DNA from: a virus | DNA: 37,258 nt | Reading direction: 5' to 3' (one strand) | IMG/VR virus record: IMGVR_UViG_3300012920_000107 | Coordinates: 1 to 37,258 of that record | Shown here: positions 14,613 to 21,145 of the stretch, one piece after another | Numbering within the stretch: the stretch's first letter is position 1 | Layout: each line of letters starts with the position of its first letter | Translations under genes and position numbers: made by a program | Notes under the pieces: generated by a model | The model's database searches: none | The model's input: only the letters and a program-made list of their open reading frames with translations | Told to the model about the DNA's origin: nothing

Positions 14613-14961
14613 AGAAATGATGGACGAAATCATCAATAAGATGGATGAAGATGCGCCAGCAAATTCAGTAGCAGGTGGTGGTGTTGATATGGCGCCTAAT
14701 GCCAAACACCCATTAACAAAGTCTCATAACAAATATAAAAAAGATAATGAGGCTGAAGATATGTTAAGAAGAACCATTATGAAAAAATTAGGCAAACAAG
14801 TAAAAGAAGAAAACGATAACAATAATGTCACACTAAGGGGTGTTTTAGACAATCTTAATAAAATTGAAAAGATATCAGACGAATATCTAGGTGTTAATGA
14901 AGAAGTTAAGATTGTAGAAGAAGAAAAATATGAAACCTTTAAAGACAAATACAATGCTTAA
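14596..14961 (+). CDS. Charged virion-type protein
   Basis: A 121-residue protein. The ATG at 14596 has GGAG at 14585-14588, giving MPKHYKEMMDEIINKMDEDA; earlier in-frame starts lie inside the previous gene. DEDAPANSVAGGGVDMAPNA near 17-36 is a motif that I associate with modular T4-like virion proteins, and MDE at 16-18 is a weak protease-like site. The rest is helical and acidic, ending in a Glu-rich stretch. It overlaps the preceding gene by 17 bases and the next by 8. Role unknown. Confidence 0.62.
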   Translation: MPKHYKEMMDEIINKMDEDAPANSVAGGGVDMAPNAKHPLTKSHNKYKKDNEAEDMLRRTIMKKLGKQVKEENDNNNVTLRGVLDNLNKIEKISDEYLGVNEEVKIVEEEKYETFKDKYNA

Positions 14962-15421
14962 AAAGTTTTCTGAATACCTAGGACTATCAACTATTAGAGT
15001 TGGTGGTTTAGATAGTATGCATCCTGTGGCAAGTTTAGGTCCTACAGACAGACCACCTAAAAAAGATAGAAGTAGAGACATGAGGGCGGTTGGTCTAAAC
15101 GCTGAGAAAAACCCTAGAATACCTAGAAAAAAAGGCCAAAAAGCTGGTTCGGACAAACACTCAGACTTATACACAGATGAAAACCCTAGAGGCACAATTC
15201 ATGGTCTAGGTTTCACAGATGCAGAAAAAGCTAGACAATCAGTGAGAAAAATTAAGGGGTCTGGTAAAACACACGCACATAAAATACAGGCTGCTATTGC
15301 AATGTCGCAGAGGGCAAAGGTGGCAAGTGAGAGGGCTAAGGATCCTGAGAAGAAAAAGGACTTAGGTGCAGCCCACAAAGTTTACCAGGCATATATAGAC
15401 CAGATTAAAAAGGATAAATAA
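14954..15421 (+). CDS. Basic modular phage protein
   Basis: A 155-residue Lys/Arg-rich protein. The ATG at 14954 gives MLKKFSEYLGLSTIRVGG, a leader-like start; an in-frame ATG at 14930 would add eight residues and cannot be excluded. Middle: GPTDRPPKKDRSRDMRAVG. The C-terminal domain (about 95-155: GFTDAEKARQSVRKIKGSG, KTHAHKIQAAIAMSQRAK and AAHKVYQAYIDQIKK) recurs in marine phage proteins and is predicted helical. It could bind DNA or pack in the head; neither is shown. It is the last member of the leader-bearing group. Confidence 0.65.
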   Translation: MLKKFSEYLGLSTIRVGGLDSMHPVASLGPTDRPPKKDRSRDMRAVGLNAEKNPRIPRKKGQKAGSDKHSDLYTDENPRGTIHGLGFTDAEKARQSVRKIKGSGKTHAHKIQAAIAMSQRAKVASERAKDPEKKKDLGAAHKVYQAYIDQIKKDK

Positions 15422-15425
15422 AGAT

Positions 15426-15887
15426 ATGATTAGTTTATTAGGCTCATTATTAGGATTTGGAACTTCATTTGCTCCAAAGGTACTTGACTTCTTCAAAGAT
15501 GGTCAAGAACATAAGCAAAAACTTGAAGTGATGAAGATGCAAATGGAAATGGCGGAAAAGGGCACCGCTTTAACACTTAAAGAATTAGACGCAGAGGCTG
15601 ATATCGCCGAAGCGAAAGGTATTTACGAACACGATAAACACCTAGATGGTGGTGGTTTTGTAAATGCATTGAGAGCTAGTGTAAGACCAGTTATTACATA
15701 TGCTTTCTTTTTATTATTTGTTGCAGTTGAGGTATCACTATTAATTGCAATGTTAAACAGTGGTCAGGACCTTGTTACAGCATTACCTGTACTATGGAAT
15801 GATGAAATCATGGCGATTTTTGCAGCTATTATCTCATTCTGGTTTGGTAACAGAGCTGTTTCAAAATACTACCCCAAGAAAAAGTAA
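15426..15887 (+). CDS. Holin-like membrane protein (3TM/GTA-holin type)
   Basis: A 153-residue protein. The N-terminus is amphipathic and Gly/Leu-rich (MISLLGSLLGFGTSFAPKVL), then a charged helix (30-70), then two clear membrane spans at about 88-109 and 127-142, ending GNRAVSKYYPKKK. The arrangement, the RPVITYAFF entry to the first span and the FWFGNRAVSK ending resemble the gene-transfer-agent type of 3TM holins. Holins open the inner membrane for endolysin. No endolysin is visible in the window, so the lysis role is inferred from family and topology. Confidence 0.62.
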   Translation: MISLLGSLLGFGTSFAPKVLDFFKDGQEHKQKLEVMKMQMEMAEKGTALTLKELDAEADIAEAKGIYEHDKHLDGGGFVNALRASVRPVITYAFFLLFVAVEVSLLIAMLNSGQDLVTALPVLWNDEIMAIFAAIISFWFGNRAVSKYYPKKK

Positions 15888-15893
15888 TTAAAC

Positions 15894-16382
15894 ATGACAA
15901 AAAGACCAGTTTCGGTAGATGACAACACTGCTGTTGCAATGCCAATCCGTAACATGCTGGCCATAATCGGAGCCGTGGCAGTCGGAGTGTGGAGTTATTT
16001 CGGTATAGTTGAGAGGTTGAATAAATTAGAGACCAATCATACATTATTAGAAAAAGATATAACACAAATGGACGAGCAACATAAACAGACAGTTGCTACC
16101 GTAGAAGAAAGATTAACTGCTGATTTAGATAAAAATACAGAGTTTAGAATTAAATGGCCTCGTGGCGAAATGGGTAGTTTACCTGCCGATTCCGAGCAAT
16201 TTATGTTGATTGAGGATTTATATAAAACTGTGGAGAAAATGGAAGAGACCATTGAGGGAATGATGAATAATAAAATCAACATTCAATTCTTGCAGGAACA
16301 GATGAAAAAGGCTAAAGAAGATATTGAAAAACTAAAGGATGCTGATAGAGATATAGTATATAAAAATGGTAACGGTTCATAA
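15894..16382 (+). CDS. Membrane-anchored coiled-coil protein, conserved in marine phages
   Basis: A 162-residue protein with one N-terminal membrane span (20-39, NMLAIIGAVAVGVWSYFGIV) and a long coiled coil outside it. Between two helical parts lies FRIKWPRGEMGSLPADSEQF (about 83-102), the most conserved-looking part compared with relatives I remember. It follows the holin-like gene by 6 bases, so a spanin-like or lysis-linked role is possible. No lipobox or partner typical of a two-component spanin is adjacent, so I leave function open. Confidence 0.65.
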   Translation: MTKRPVSVDDNTAVAMPIRNMLAIIGAVAVGVWSYFGIVERLNKLETNHTLLEKDITQMDEQHKQTVATVEERLTADLDKNTEFRIKWPRGEMGSLPADSEQFMLIEDLYKTVEKMEETIEGMMNNKINIQFLQEQMKKAKEDIEKLKDADRDIVYKNGNGS

Positions 16383-16403
16383 TCGTTAGAAAGGGCAACA
16401 CAA

Positions 16404-16634
16404 ATGATAGAGACAGTTATAGCACTACTTATGATTGTCAACAATGAGATAAAGGAGCATAGAATCCAGGATTCTATGAGTTTGTGTCTCAAAGGAAAAA
16501 GACACGCTGAGAGGCAGTTAACAGGTACAAATCGTAGTGTTCAGTACAGCTGTATTAAGTCTAAGGCAGAGCTGGAACAGAATATAGATGGTACATGGGG
16601 CATCAAAGCACTAATCCTAGAAAAAAATAATTAA
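16404..16634 (+). CDS. Small conserved protein with N-terminal hydrophobic helix
   Basis: A 76-residue protein starting MIETVIALLMIVNNEIKEHR. The hydrophobic start may be a membrane anchor or uncleaved signal. DSMSLCLKGKRHAER and VQYSCIKSKAELEQN, with two cysteines about 28 residues apart, are typical of a small family I have seen in marine phage and plankton sequences. AAAGGGCAACAC precedes the ATG. It ends the membrane-protein run; 183 bases without a gene follow. Function unknown. Confidence 0.62.
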   Translation: MIETVIALLMIVNNEIKEHRIQDSMSLCLKGKRHAERQLTGTNRSVQYSCIKSKAELEQNIDGTWGIKALILEKNN

Positions 16635-16817
16635 TTCGTCATTTAATTTACTATGTCAAATATCTGACTTTTGAATTTGTCAAATAAAAACAGTCACATA
16701 ATAAGCAAGTCTATATAAATAATAGTGAAGATTGTACTATTGAGTAACCGCCAATAAGCGTGACGATTACTTAATACTATGATATCTTGACTAACTTTTT
16801 AGGACTTGGAAACATAT
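16635..16817. other. Intergenic leader region with late promoter
   Basis: No coding frame or tRNA is seen in this 183-base gap. It holds two copies of GTCAAATA (near 16654 and 16678), the late promoter at 16714 and weak stems just downstream (AATAGT 16721-16726 with ACTATT 16736-16741). RNA from the late promoter would have a leader of about 90 bases before the gene at 16818, long for this genome. Confidence 0.45.
16714..16721 (+). promoter_or_regulatory. T4-type late promoter (TATAAATA)
   Basis: Perfect TATAAATA in a gene-free stretch, 97 bases ahead of the first secreted protein gene. It is the only promoter seen for the 16818-20086 group, so those genes are probably late. Confidence 0.72.
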
Positions 16818-17606
16818 ATGCAAAAGACTTTAATAGGTCTAATATTATGTTTCGTTATGGGATTTACACACTTGACACTTGCAGACACCACTAATAGTGG
16901 TGCTACGACCAACACACAAACTAACACATCTGGAAGTAATACTACCATATCTGGTGGTTATTCACAAGAATCCACAACTAATTTTCAGAGTGGGTCTTCT
17001 TCCAACACCACATCTACAACTAACAACACCACAAATGCATACTCTGGTGACACTAGAGTTGTATCTTCAGCAACATCTCCGTCAATGTCAGCAATGTCGC
17101 AAGACCTTTGCGTAGTTGGTATGTCAGGTGGCATATCAACATTTGGTTTAGGTGTATCTGGTGGTACATATAGAACAGATGAAAACTGTGAGAGAATTAA
17201 ATTAAGTAAAGTGTTGAACGACCTAGGAATGAAGGTAGCTGCCGTGTCAATTCTATGTCAGGATCCTAGAGTGTTCTTTGCAATGGAACAATCTGGTACA
17301 CCTTGCCCATTTGAAGGTAAGATTGGTGCAGATGCTAAGAAACAGTGGGGCAAGTATGACAAGTTAAGACCAGATTATGACATGTATGTTGAAAAACTAA
17401 AAGTCGTAGAGAAGGCTGATAAGGCAGAAAAAGCCAGACTTGAAAAAGAAAGATTAGAAGAATTAGCAAGAATAGAATTAAAGAAAAAAGAACTACAAAC
17501 CGAAATCGAAACAGATGCTTGGAATGAGGTCGATAAAGACTACAAACCTGAAGATGGTGAGCTAAAAAAAAAGCCAGTAAAGGTGGAGAATTCGGGAGGG
17601 AGATAA
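16818..17606 (+). CDS. Secreted Asn/Thr/Ser-rich protein with conserved Cys domain
   Basis: A 262-residue protein. I start at ATG 16818 rather than TTG 16806. A signal peptide is clear: MQKTLIGLILCFVMGFTHLTLA, with cleavage after LA at 22. Residues 23-75 are an Asn/Thr/Ser-rich repeat-like stretch. A folded domain follows (90-190) with C98, C124, C147 and C163, including GMSGGISTFGLGVSGGTYR, CERIKLSKVLNDLGMKVAAV and CQDPRVFFAMEQSGTPCPF. The end is a charged helix (195-232). Close relatives occur in pelagiphages and cyanophages as I remember. Secretion by a phage suggests action in the periplasm or outer membrane, perhaps with the next secreted protein. Function unknown. Confidence 0.72.
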   Translation: MQKTLIGLILCFVMGFTHLTLADTTNSGATTNTQTNTSGSNTTISGGYSQESTTNFQSGSSSNTTSTTNNTTNAYSGDTRVVSSATSPSMSAMSQDLCVVGMSGGISTFGLGVSGGTYRTDENCERIKLSKVLNDLGMKVAAVSILCQDPRVFFAMEQSGTPCPFEGKIGADAKKQWGKYDKLRPDYDMYVEKLKVVEKADKAEKARLEKERLEELARIELKKKELQTEIETDAWNEVDKDYKPEDGELKKKPVKVENSGGR

Positions 17607-17613
17607 ATAGTTT

Positions 17614-17730
17614 ATGGATTACGGTACCCTTAGTATTATTATTTGGAGTAGCATTGTAATATATGGCGCATACAAATTTTATAGTTTTATGCATGGTCTT
17701 AATCCTTACGACTTTTCAAAGCGTAAGTAA
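17614..17730 (+). CDS. 38-residue single-span membrane protein overlapping next gene
   Basis: An open frame starting MDYGTLSIIIWSSIVIYGAY and ending GLNPYDFSKRK. It has one membrane helix (about 5-20) and a short basic tail. Its last 68 bases overlap the start of the 527-residue secreted protein in another frame. GGGAGGG at 17594-17600 lies 13 bases ahead, slightly far for a ribosome-binding site. I remember similar tiny membrane proteins at this place in related phages, which supports it as real. Confidence 0.55.
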   Translation: MDYGTLSIIIWSSIVIYGAYKFYSFMHGLNPYDFSKRK

Positions 17731-19246
17731 GGCCGAAACAGCCACATCTGGCAACCTATTACCTAACGCAAGTGATGGTAGTATAAACTCGGCCACCGGT
17801 TTCACATTAAACAACATCACTGATTTTACAGGATGTTGTAACGAACTAGAAGCAAATGGTACTGGAACTGTATCTGCCTCTGGTTCTCTAGTAGATATCA
17901 CTACAACAACTCAATCAGGAAATACTCATACTACAACAACCACATCTTTAGATGGTGGTGTAACCTTAAATGCCACAACAGAGGTACAAAACTGTGAATG
18001 GCAAGGTTCTTCTTTTCGTTGTGGTCAAGCAGGTAGTAATAGAGATACCTTTTCTACAACTGTAAAAATTTTAGATGAAGACGGTTCTATACTTGCAACT
18101 GTAACTCAAAACAGAAATGATGATGCAGGTTATGGTGGTACTACTTTTACATATACTGATACTGTAACTCACACAGGTGAGGGTGCTAGAAATTGGGATT
18201 GGCAATGGCAAGGCATAGACGGAAACGACCCTAATTCTACCAGTCCATTAGGTCCTAATTTATTAGGTGCAACTCTAACCGCCACATTGTTAGATATTAA
18301 TTATACACCTATTAGTGAAGAAACACAAGACGAACTAGACAATGTAAAAGATAAGATTGAAGATATCAATACTATTATTGATGAACTACCACCTATCGAA
18401 GAAATACAATTAGAAGAAATTACATTTTTACCACAAGAAATAGAAATCAAAGAAATTAAATTAGAAGAATTTGAAACACAATTCGAAGAGAGTTTTAAAG
18501 AGATTTTAGTAAAAGAAAATCTTTTAGAAGAATTTGAAACGGCGCTAATTGAAGAAAATATTACAGAGGAGGAATTCTTTGAAGAGGCTGCCGGTGTTGC
18601 CATGGAAGAACTCAAACAAGAGTTTGAAGAAACTAAAAACGAAGAAGGAGAAATTAATGCTACTAATTCAACCACAAATGAAGAGATTGAAACAACGGAA
18701 ACTGTACAAGGTGATGAAACAGAGACAGAGACACGACCACAGGACGAAGATGTATCAACTAAATCAACAGTGGCTTCTAACGAGGAAACAGAAAGACCGG
18801 AGGAGGAGAAAGACGCTAACGAAGTTGTGGAAGATGAGACAGATGTATCTGTTGAAAACAAATCAGTTACCGTTGACGCTAAGGTCAGTGGCATAACAGA
18901 CAAAGTTGCTCGAGTAATTAAAAAACTTGAAGCAAAATTAAAAAGAGTAGATGATAAATTAAAGGCGACTTCATATGTCTTGGCTGTTGGACTACAATCT
19001 ACACAGCCAGACATATCATCATATACAAATAAAAGAATGTATGAGGGAAATAAATTATCTTATGCACCTAATACAGACTTCTTTGATACTATAAATAGAA
19101 TAGAACAGCAACAAATATATAAAGACGCAACCCTTACGGCGTACACAGATAATGACCCTATTGCTGTACAAAACCGTCTCTTAAACGAGATAGACATGAA
19201 ACGAACTAAACTAAAGGCTGAAATAGCCTCACTACGGAGTAACTAA
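17663..19246 (+). CDS. Large secreted acidic protein
   Basis: A 527-residue protein with a signal peptide (1-24; hydrophobic FIVLCMVLILTTF, cleavage after VSKA). The ATG at 17663 is chosen because it makes the signal complete, although no good ribosome-binding site precedes it. Residues 25-205 are a beta-rich Thr/Asn domain with GCCNEL, NCEWQGSSFRCG and WDWQWQGIDGNDP. Residues 210-405 are extremely Glu-rich, with repeated EEI and EEFE units and a low-complexity Thr/Glu part. Residues 405-527 are helical, with KVARVIKKLEAKLKRVDDKL. It may be a partner of the protein at 16818, whose stop is 56 bases upstream. No known function; not an enzyme by motif. Confidence 0.7.
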   Translation: MAHTNFIVLCMVLILTTFQSVSKAETATSGNLLPNASDGSINSATGFTLNNITDFTGCCNELEANGTGTVSASGSLVDITTTTQSGNTHTTTTTSLDGGVTLNATTEVQNCEWQGSSFRCGQAGSNRDTFSTTVKILDEDGSILATVTQNRNDDAGYGGTTFTYTDTVTHTGEGARNWDWQWQGIDGNDPNSTSPLGPNLLGATLTATLLDINYTPISEETQDELDNVKDKIEDINTIIDELPPIEEIQLEEITFLPQEIEIKEIKLEEFETQFEESFKEILVKENLLEEFETALIEENITEEEFFEEAAGVAMEELKQEFEETKNEEGEINATNSTTNEEIETTETVQGDETETETRPQDEDVSTKSTVASNEETERPEEEKDANEVVEDETDVSVENKSVTVDAKVSGITDKVARVIKKLEAKLKRVDDKLKATSYVLAVGLQSTQPDISSYTNKRMYEGNKLSYAPNTDFFDTINRIEQQQIYKDATLTAYTDNDPIAVQNRLLNEIDMKRTKLKAEIASLRSN

Positions 19247-19653
19247 TGAAGAATTTAATGGATAAACTATCCACATATGCTGCCCTTGTCGGTGTTATTG
19301 GCGCTATAGGTGGTGGTTTTTATGCATGGGGAGAATTCAACACTAGACTAAGTGCAGTTGAAGGTGTTGAACAAGCAACTTACGACCTATCAGGCATAGA
19401 AAAGAACGGCAAAAAAATTGCAGTTATAGAAGAAAAAATTGGTAAATTAGATTTATCAGGTATTGCAGTAGTAGACCAAAAAGTAAAAGATAGCATTGAA
19501 GCTATTGGTGAAAATGAAGAGTGGATTGAAGAGGTCGAAATTAAAGCAAACGAAACAGCAAAAGAAAACGCAGTATTAAAGAAAGAGTTAGAGTTACTAA
19601 AACTTGAAATAGAAGAACTTAAACTCAAAGCAAAGAATCCATTAGCAGGTTAG
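19246..19653 (+). CDS. Membrane-anchored coiled-coil protein
   Basis: A 135-residue protein with an N-terminal membrane span (about 11-28, YAALVGVIGAIGGGFYAWG). A periodic helical region follows, in which KLDLSGIAVVDQKV echoes an earlier YDLSGIEKNGKK, and then a strong coiled coil (KENAVLKKELELLKLEIEEL). Its ATG overlaps the preceding stop by one base. Together with the next gene it forms a pair with opposite anchors, one N-terminal and one C-terminal. Function unknown. Confidence 0.65.
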   Translation: MKNLMDKLSTYAALVGVIGAIGGGFYAWGEFNTRLSAVEGVEQATYDLSGIEKNGKKIAVIEEKIGKLDLSGIAVVDQKVKDSIEAIGENEEWIEEVEIKANETAKENAVLKKELELLKLEIEELKLKAKNPLAG

Positions 19654-19657
19654 TCTA

Positions 19658-20086
19658 ATGGCAGAGAACGGCACAACCGACATAAAGGTCCAATTAGAAG
19701 GTCTTAAAAAAGATATAGAGAATGTCAACAATATCAATGGTAGATTAGATACTGCTATTGATAAGTTGACAGATGTTTCTACATCTATTAAGTCAATGTT
19801 GGCCGTGCATGAAGAGAAAATCTCCAGACAAGAGCAAATTGATGAAATCATATTTGACAAGTTGAAAGAAAGGGCTGGGGAGATTGATACTGTCCATAGA
19901 GAATTATCTAAAGAAATCCAACAAGTAGAAAAACGATTACTTATTGAAATGAAGCAAATCAAGCTTGACATTGGGGCCAGAGTTGGTATACTAGAGAAAT
20001 ATAAGTGGTTGATTATGGGTGGCGCAGTTGTCGTAGGTTGGGTCTTATCTACTAATTTTATCCATATTTTAAAGATGTTCAATTAG
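19658..20086 (+). CDS. Tail-anchored coiled-coil membrane protein, conserved in marine T4-like phages
   Basis: A 142-residue protein. Residues 10-108 are a long coiled coil with NNINGRLDTAIDKLTDVSTS, SIKSMLAVHEEKISRQEQ and IDTVHRELSKEIQ; one C-terminal membrane span lies at about 116-136 (KWLIMGGAVVVGWVLSTNF). I recall close relatives in cyanophages. The layout resembles tethering or lysis-timing proteins but no role is known. It is the last gene before the sigma70-like promoter of primase, which begins three bases after its stop. Confidence 0.68.
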   Translation: MAENGTTDIKVQLEGLKKDIENVNNINGRLDTAIDKLTDVSTSIKSMLAVHEEKISRQEQIDEIIFDKLKERAGEIDTVHRELSKEIQQVEKRLLIEMKQIKLDIGARVGILEKYKWLIMGGAVVVGWVLSTNFIHILKMFN

Positions 20087-20088
20087 AC

Positions 20089-20117
20089 TTGCCATTTAGG
20101 TAAGTTTAGTGTATATT
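20089..20117 (+). promoter_or_regulatory. sigma70-like promoter of primase gene
   Basis: TTGCCA (20089-20094), 17-base spacer, TATATT (20112-20117). It lacks the A-tract seen at other early promoters. The expected start near 20124 is only about four bases ahead of the primase ATG at 20128, so this RNA would be almost leaderless. Confidence 0.55.
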
Positions 20118-20127
20118 ATGTGTTGCT

Positions 20128-21135
20128 ATGTCGAGTTATATTGATTTAAAATTTATTAATGATATGTCTGCCAGATTGTCGCAGTTTAAAAGAAAAAGCG
20201 ACTACTTGTACAACTTTAGGTGTCCTCATTGTGGCGATTCCAAAAAGAACAAGACAAAGGCCAGAGCATATTTTTACAGAGTTAAGAACGATATGTTCTT
20301 TAAATGCCATAACTGTGGTGAAGGCCAGAGTTTAGGTAATTTCATTAAGTTTATTGACCCTAAACTTTATGAAAGATATTTACTAGAGAGATATAAGGGC
20401 TCAGCTCCTTCCTCACCAAAACCTAAGTTTGATTTCAAACCAGCATTTGATGACAAACCGGTAAAAAACTTACTTGATGATTTGACAAAAGTAAGTAAGT
20501 TAAAATCAGGACATCCTGTCAAAAAATATATTGAAGACAGAAAAATACCTGATAAACATTTTGATAACTTATATCTCTGTGACAAATTTATGGCTTTTGT
20601 AAATAAGGTAAAACCTCAAACTTTTCCTTATATCAAACAAGACCATCCTAGGTTAATCATTCCGTTTTTCGATTATGACGGAAAGTTTTTTGCTTTCCAA
20701 GGTCGAGCATTTGGCAATGAGCAACCAAAATATTTAACAATTAAATTAAAAGAAAGTAAACAAAAAATTTATGGTCTTGAAAGAGTTAACTTACAAGAAC
20801 ATATTAATATCGTTGAAGGTCCTATTGATAGTTTGTTTTTGAAAAATTGTCTTGCAATGGGTGGTGCTGATATGTTATTTGATAGAGTGCCAGTTGACCA
20901 AGTGACATATATATTTGATAACGAACCAAGAAACAAAGAAATTATTAATAGAATGTACAAAGTAATTGAAAAGAATTACAATGTAGTGATTTGGCCAGAC
21001 AATATACACGCCAAAGATGTGAACGATATGATTAAAGATGGCATGAGTGTGAGTGAAGTAAATGATATTATAAGTACCAATACTTTTGCTAAATTAGAAG
21101 CGTTGACAAGATTAACCAATTACAAGAAATGTTAG
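20128..21135 (+). CDS. 61: DNA primase, T4 gp61 family
   Basis: A 335-residue primase, close to T4 gp61 in length (342). The N-terminal zinc site is C32-P-H-C35 with C60-H-N-C63, in RCPHCGDSKKN and FKCHNCGEG. The TOPRIM-like catalytic part shows NIVEGPIDSLFL with the metal glutamate, then an aspartate strand YIFDNEP. It makes RNA primers on the lagging strand with the gp41-type helicase at the window start. The start MSSYIDLKFIND matches how homologues begin, which fixes the ATG at 20128 despite the absence of a ribosome-binding site. Confidence 0.92.
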   Translation: MSSYIDLKFINDMSARLSQFKRKSDYLYNFRCPHCGDSKKNKTKARAYFYRVKNDMFFKCHNCGEGQSLGNFIKFIDPKLYERYLLERYKGSAPSSPKPKFDFKPAFDDKPVKNLLDDLTKVSKLKSGHPVKKYIEDRKIPDKHFDNLYLCDKFMAFVNKVKPQTFPYIKQDHPRLIIPFFDYDGKFFAFQGRAFGNEQPKYLTIKLKESKQKIYGLERVNLQEHINIVEGPIDSLFLKNCLAMGGADMLFDRVPVDQVTYIFDNEPRNKEIINRMYKVIEKNYNVVIWPDNIHAKDVNDMIKDGMSVSEVNDIISTNTFAKLEALTRLTNYKKC

Positions 21136-21145
21136 GAGGAATTAG

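Noticed and set aside
15413-15420. GATAAATA just before the holin-like gene
   Set aside because: Encodes the last residues and stop of the previous gene; a start 6-7 bases downstream would coincide with the holin ATG, leaving no ribosome-binding site.
16635-16817. Possible tRNA or small RNA in the gap before the secreted protein gene
   Set aside because: No cloverleaf, no T-loop-like GTTCRA and no CCA-type acceptor stem; only weak stems and a late promoter.
17564-17572. Run of nine A as a possible frameshift or slippage site
   Set aside because: Shifted frames run into a stop within a few codons and do not join the next gene.
17602-17609. GATAAATA before the 38-residue membrane frame
   Set aside because: Overlaps the stop of the 16818 gene and would start RNA at or past the ATG at 17614; one mismatch from consensus as well.
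18301-19014. Long minus-strand open frame (237 codons, Ser-rich)
   Set aside because: It is the antisense of the Glu-rich repeat part of the secreted protein at 17663; GAA/GAG codons read backwards give Ser/Phe. No ribosome-binding site or plausible fold.
19090-19097. TATAAATA near the end of the 527-residue secreted protein
   Set aside because: It lies in coding sequence (FDTINRIE), about 150 bases before the next gene with no leader-like gap. Cannot be excluded, but position alone does not support it.
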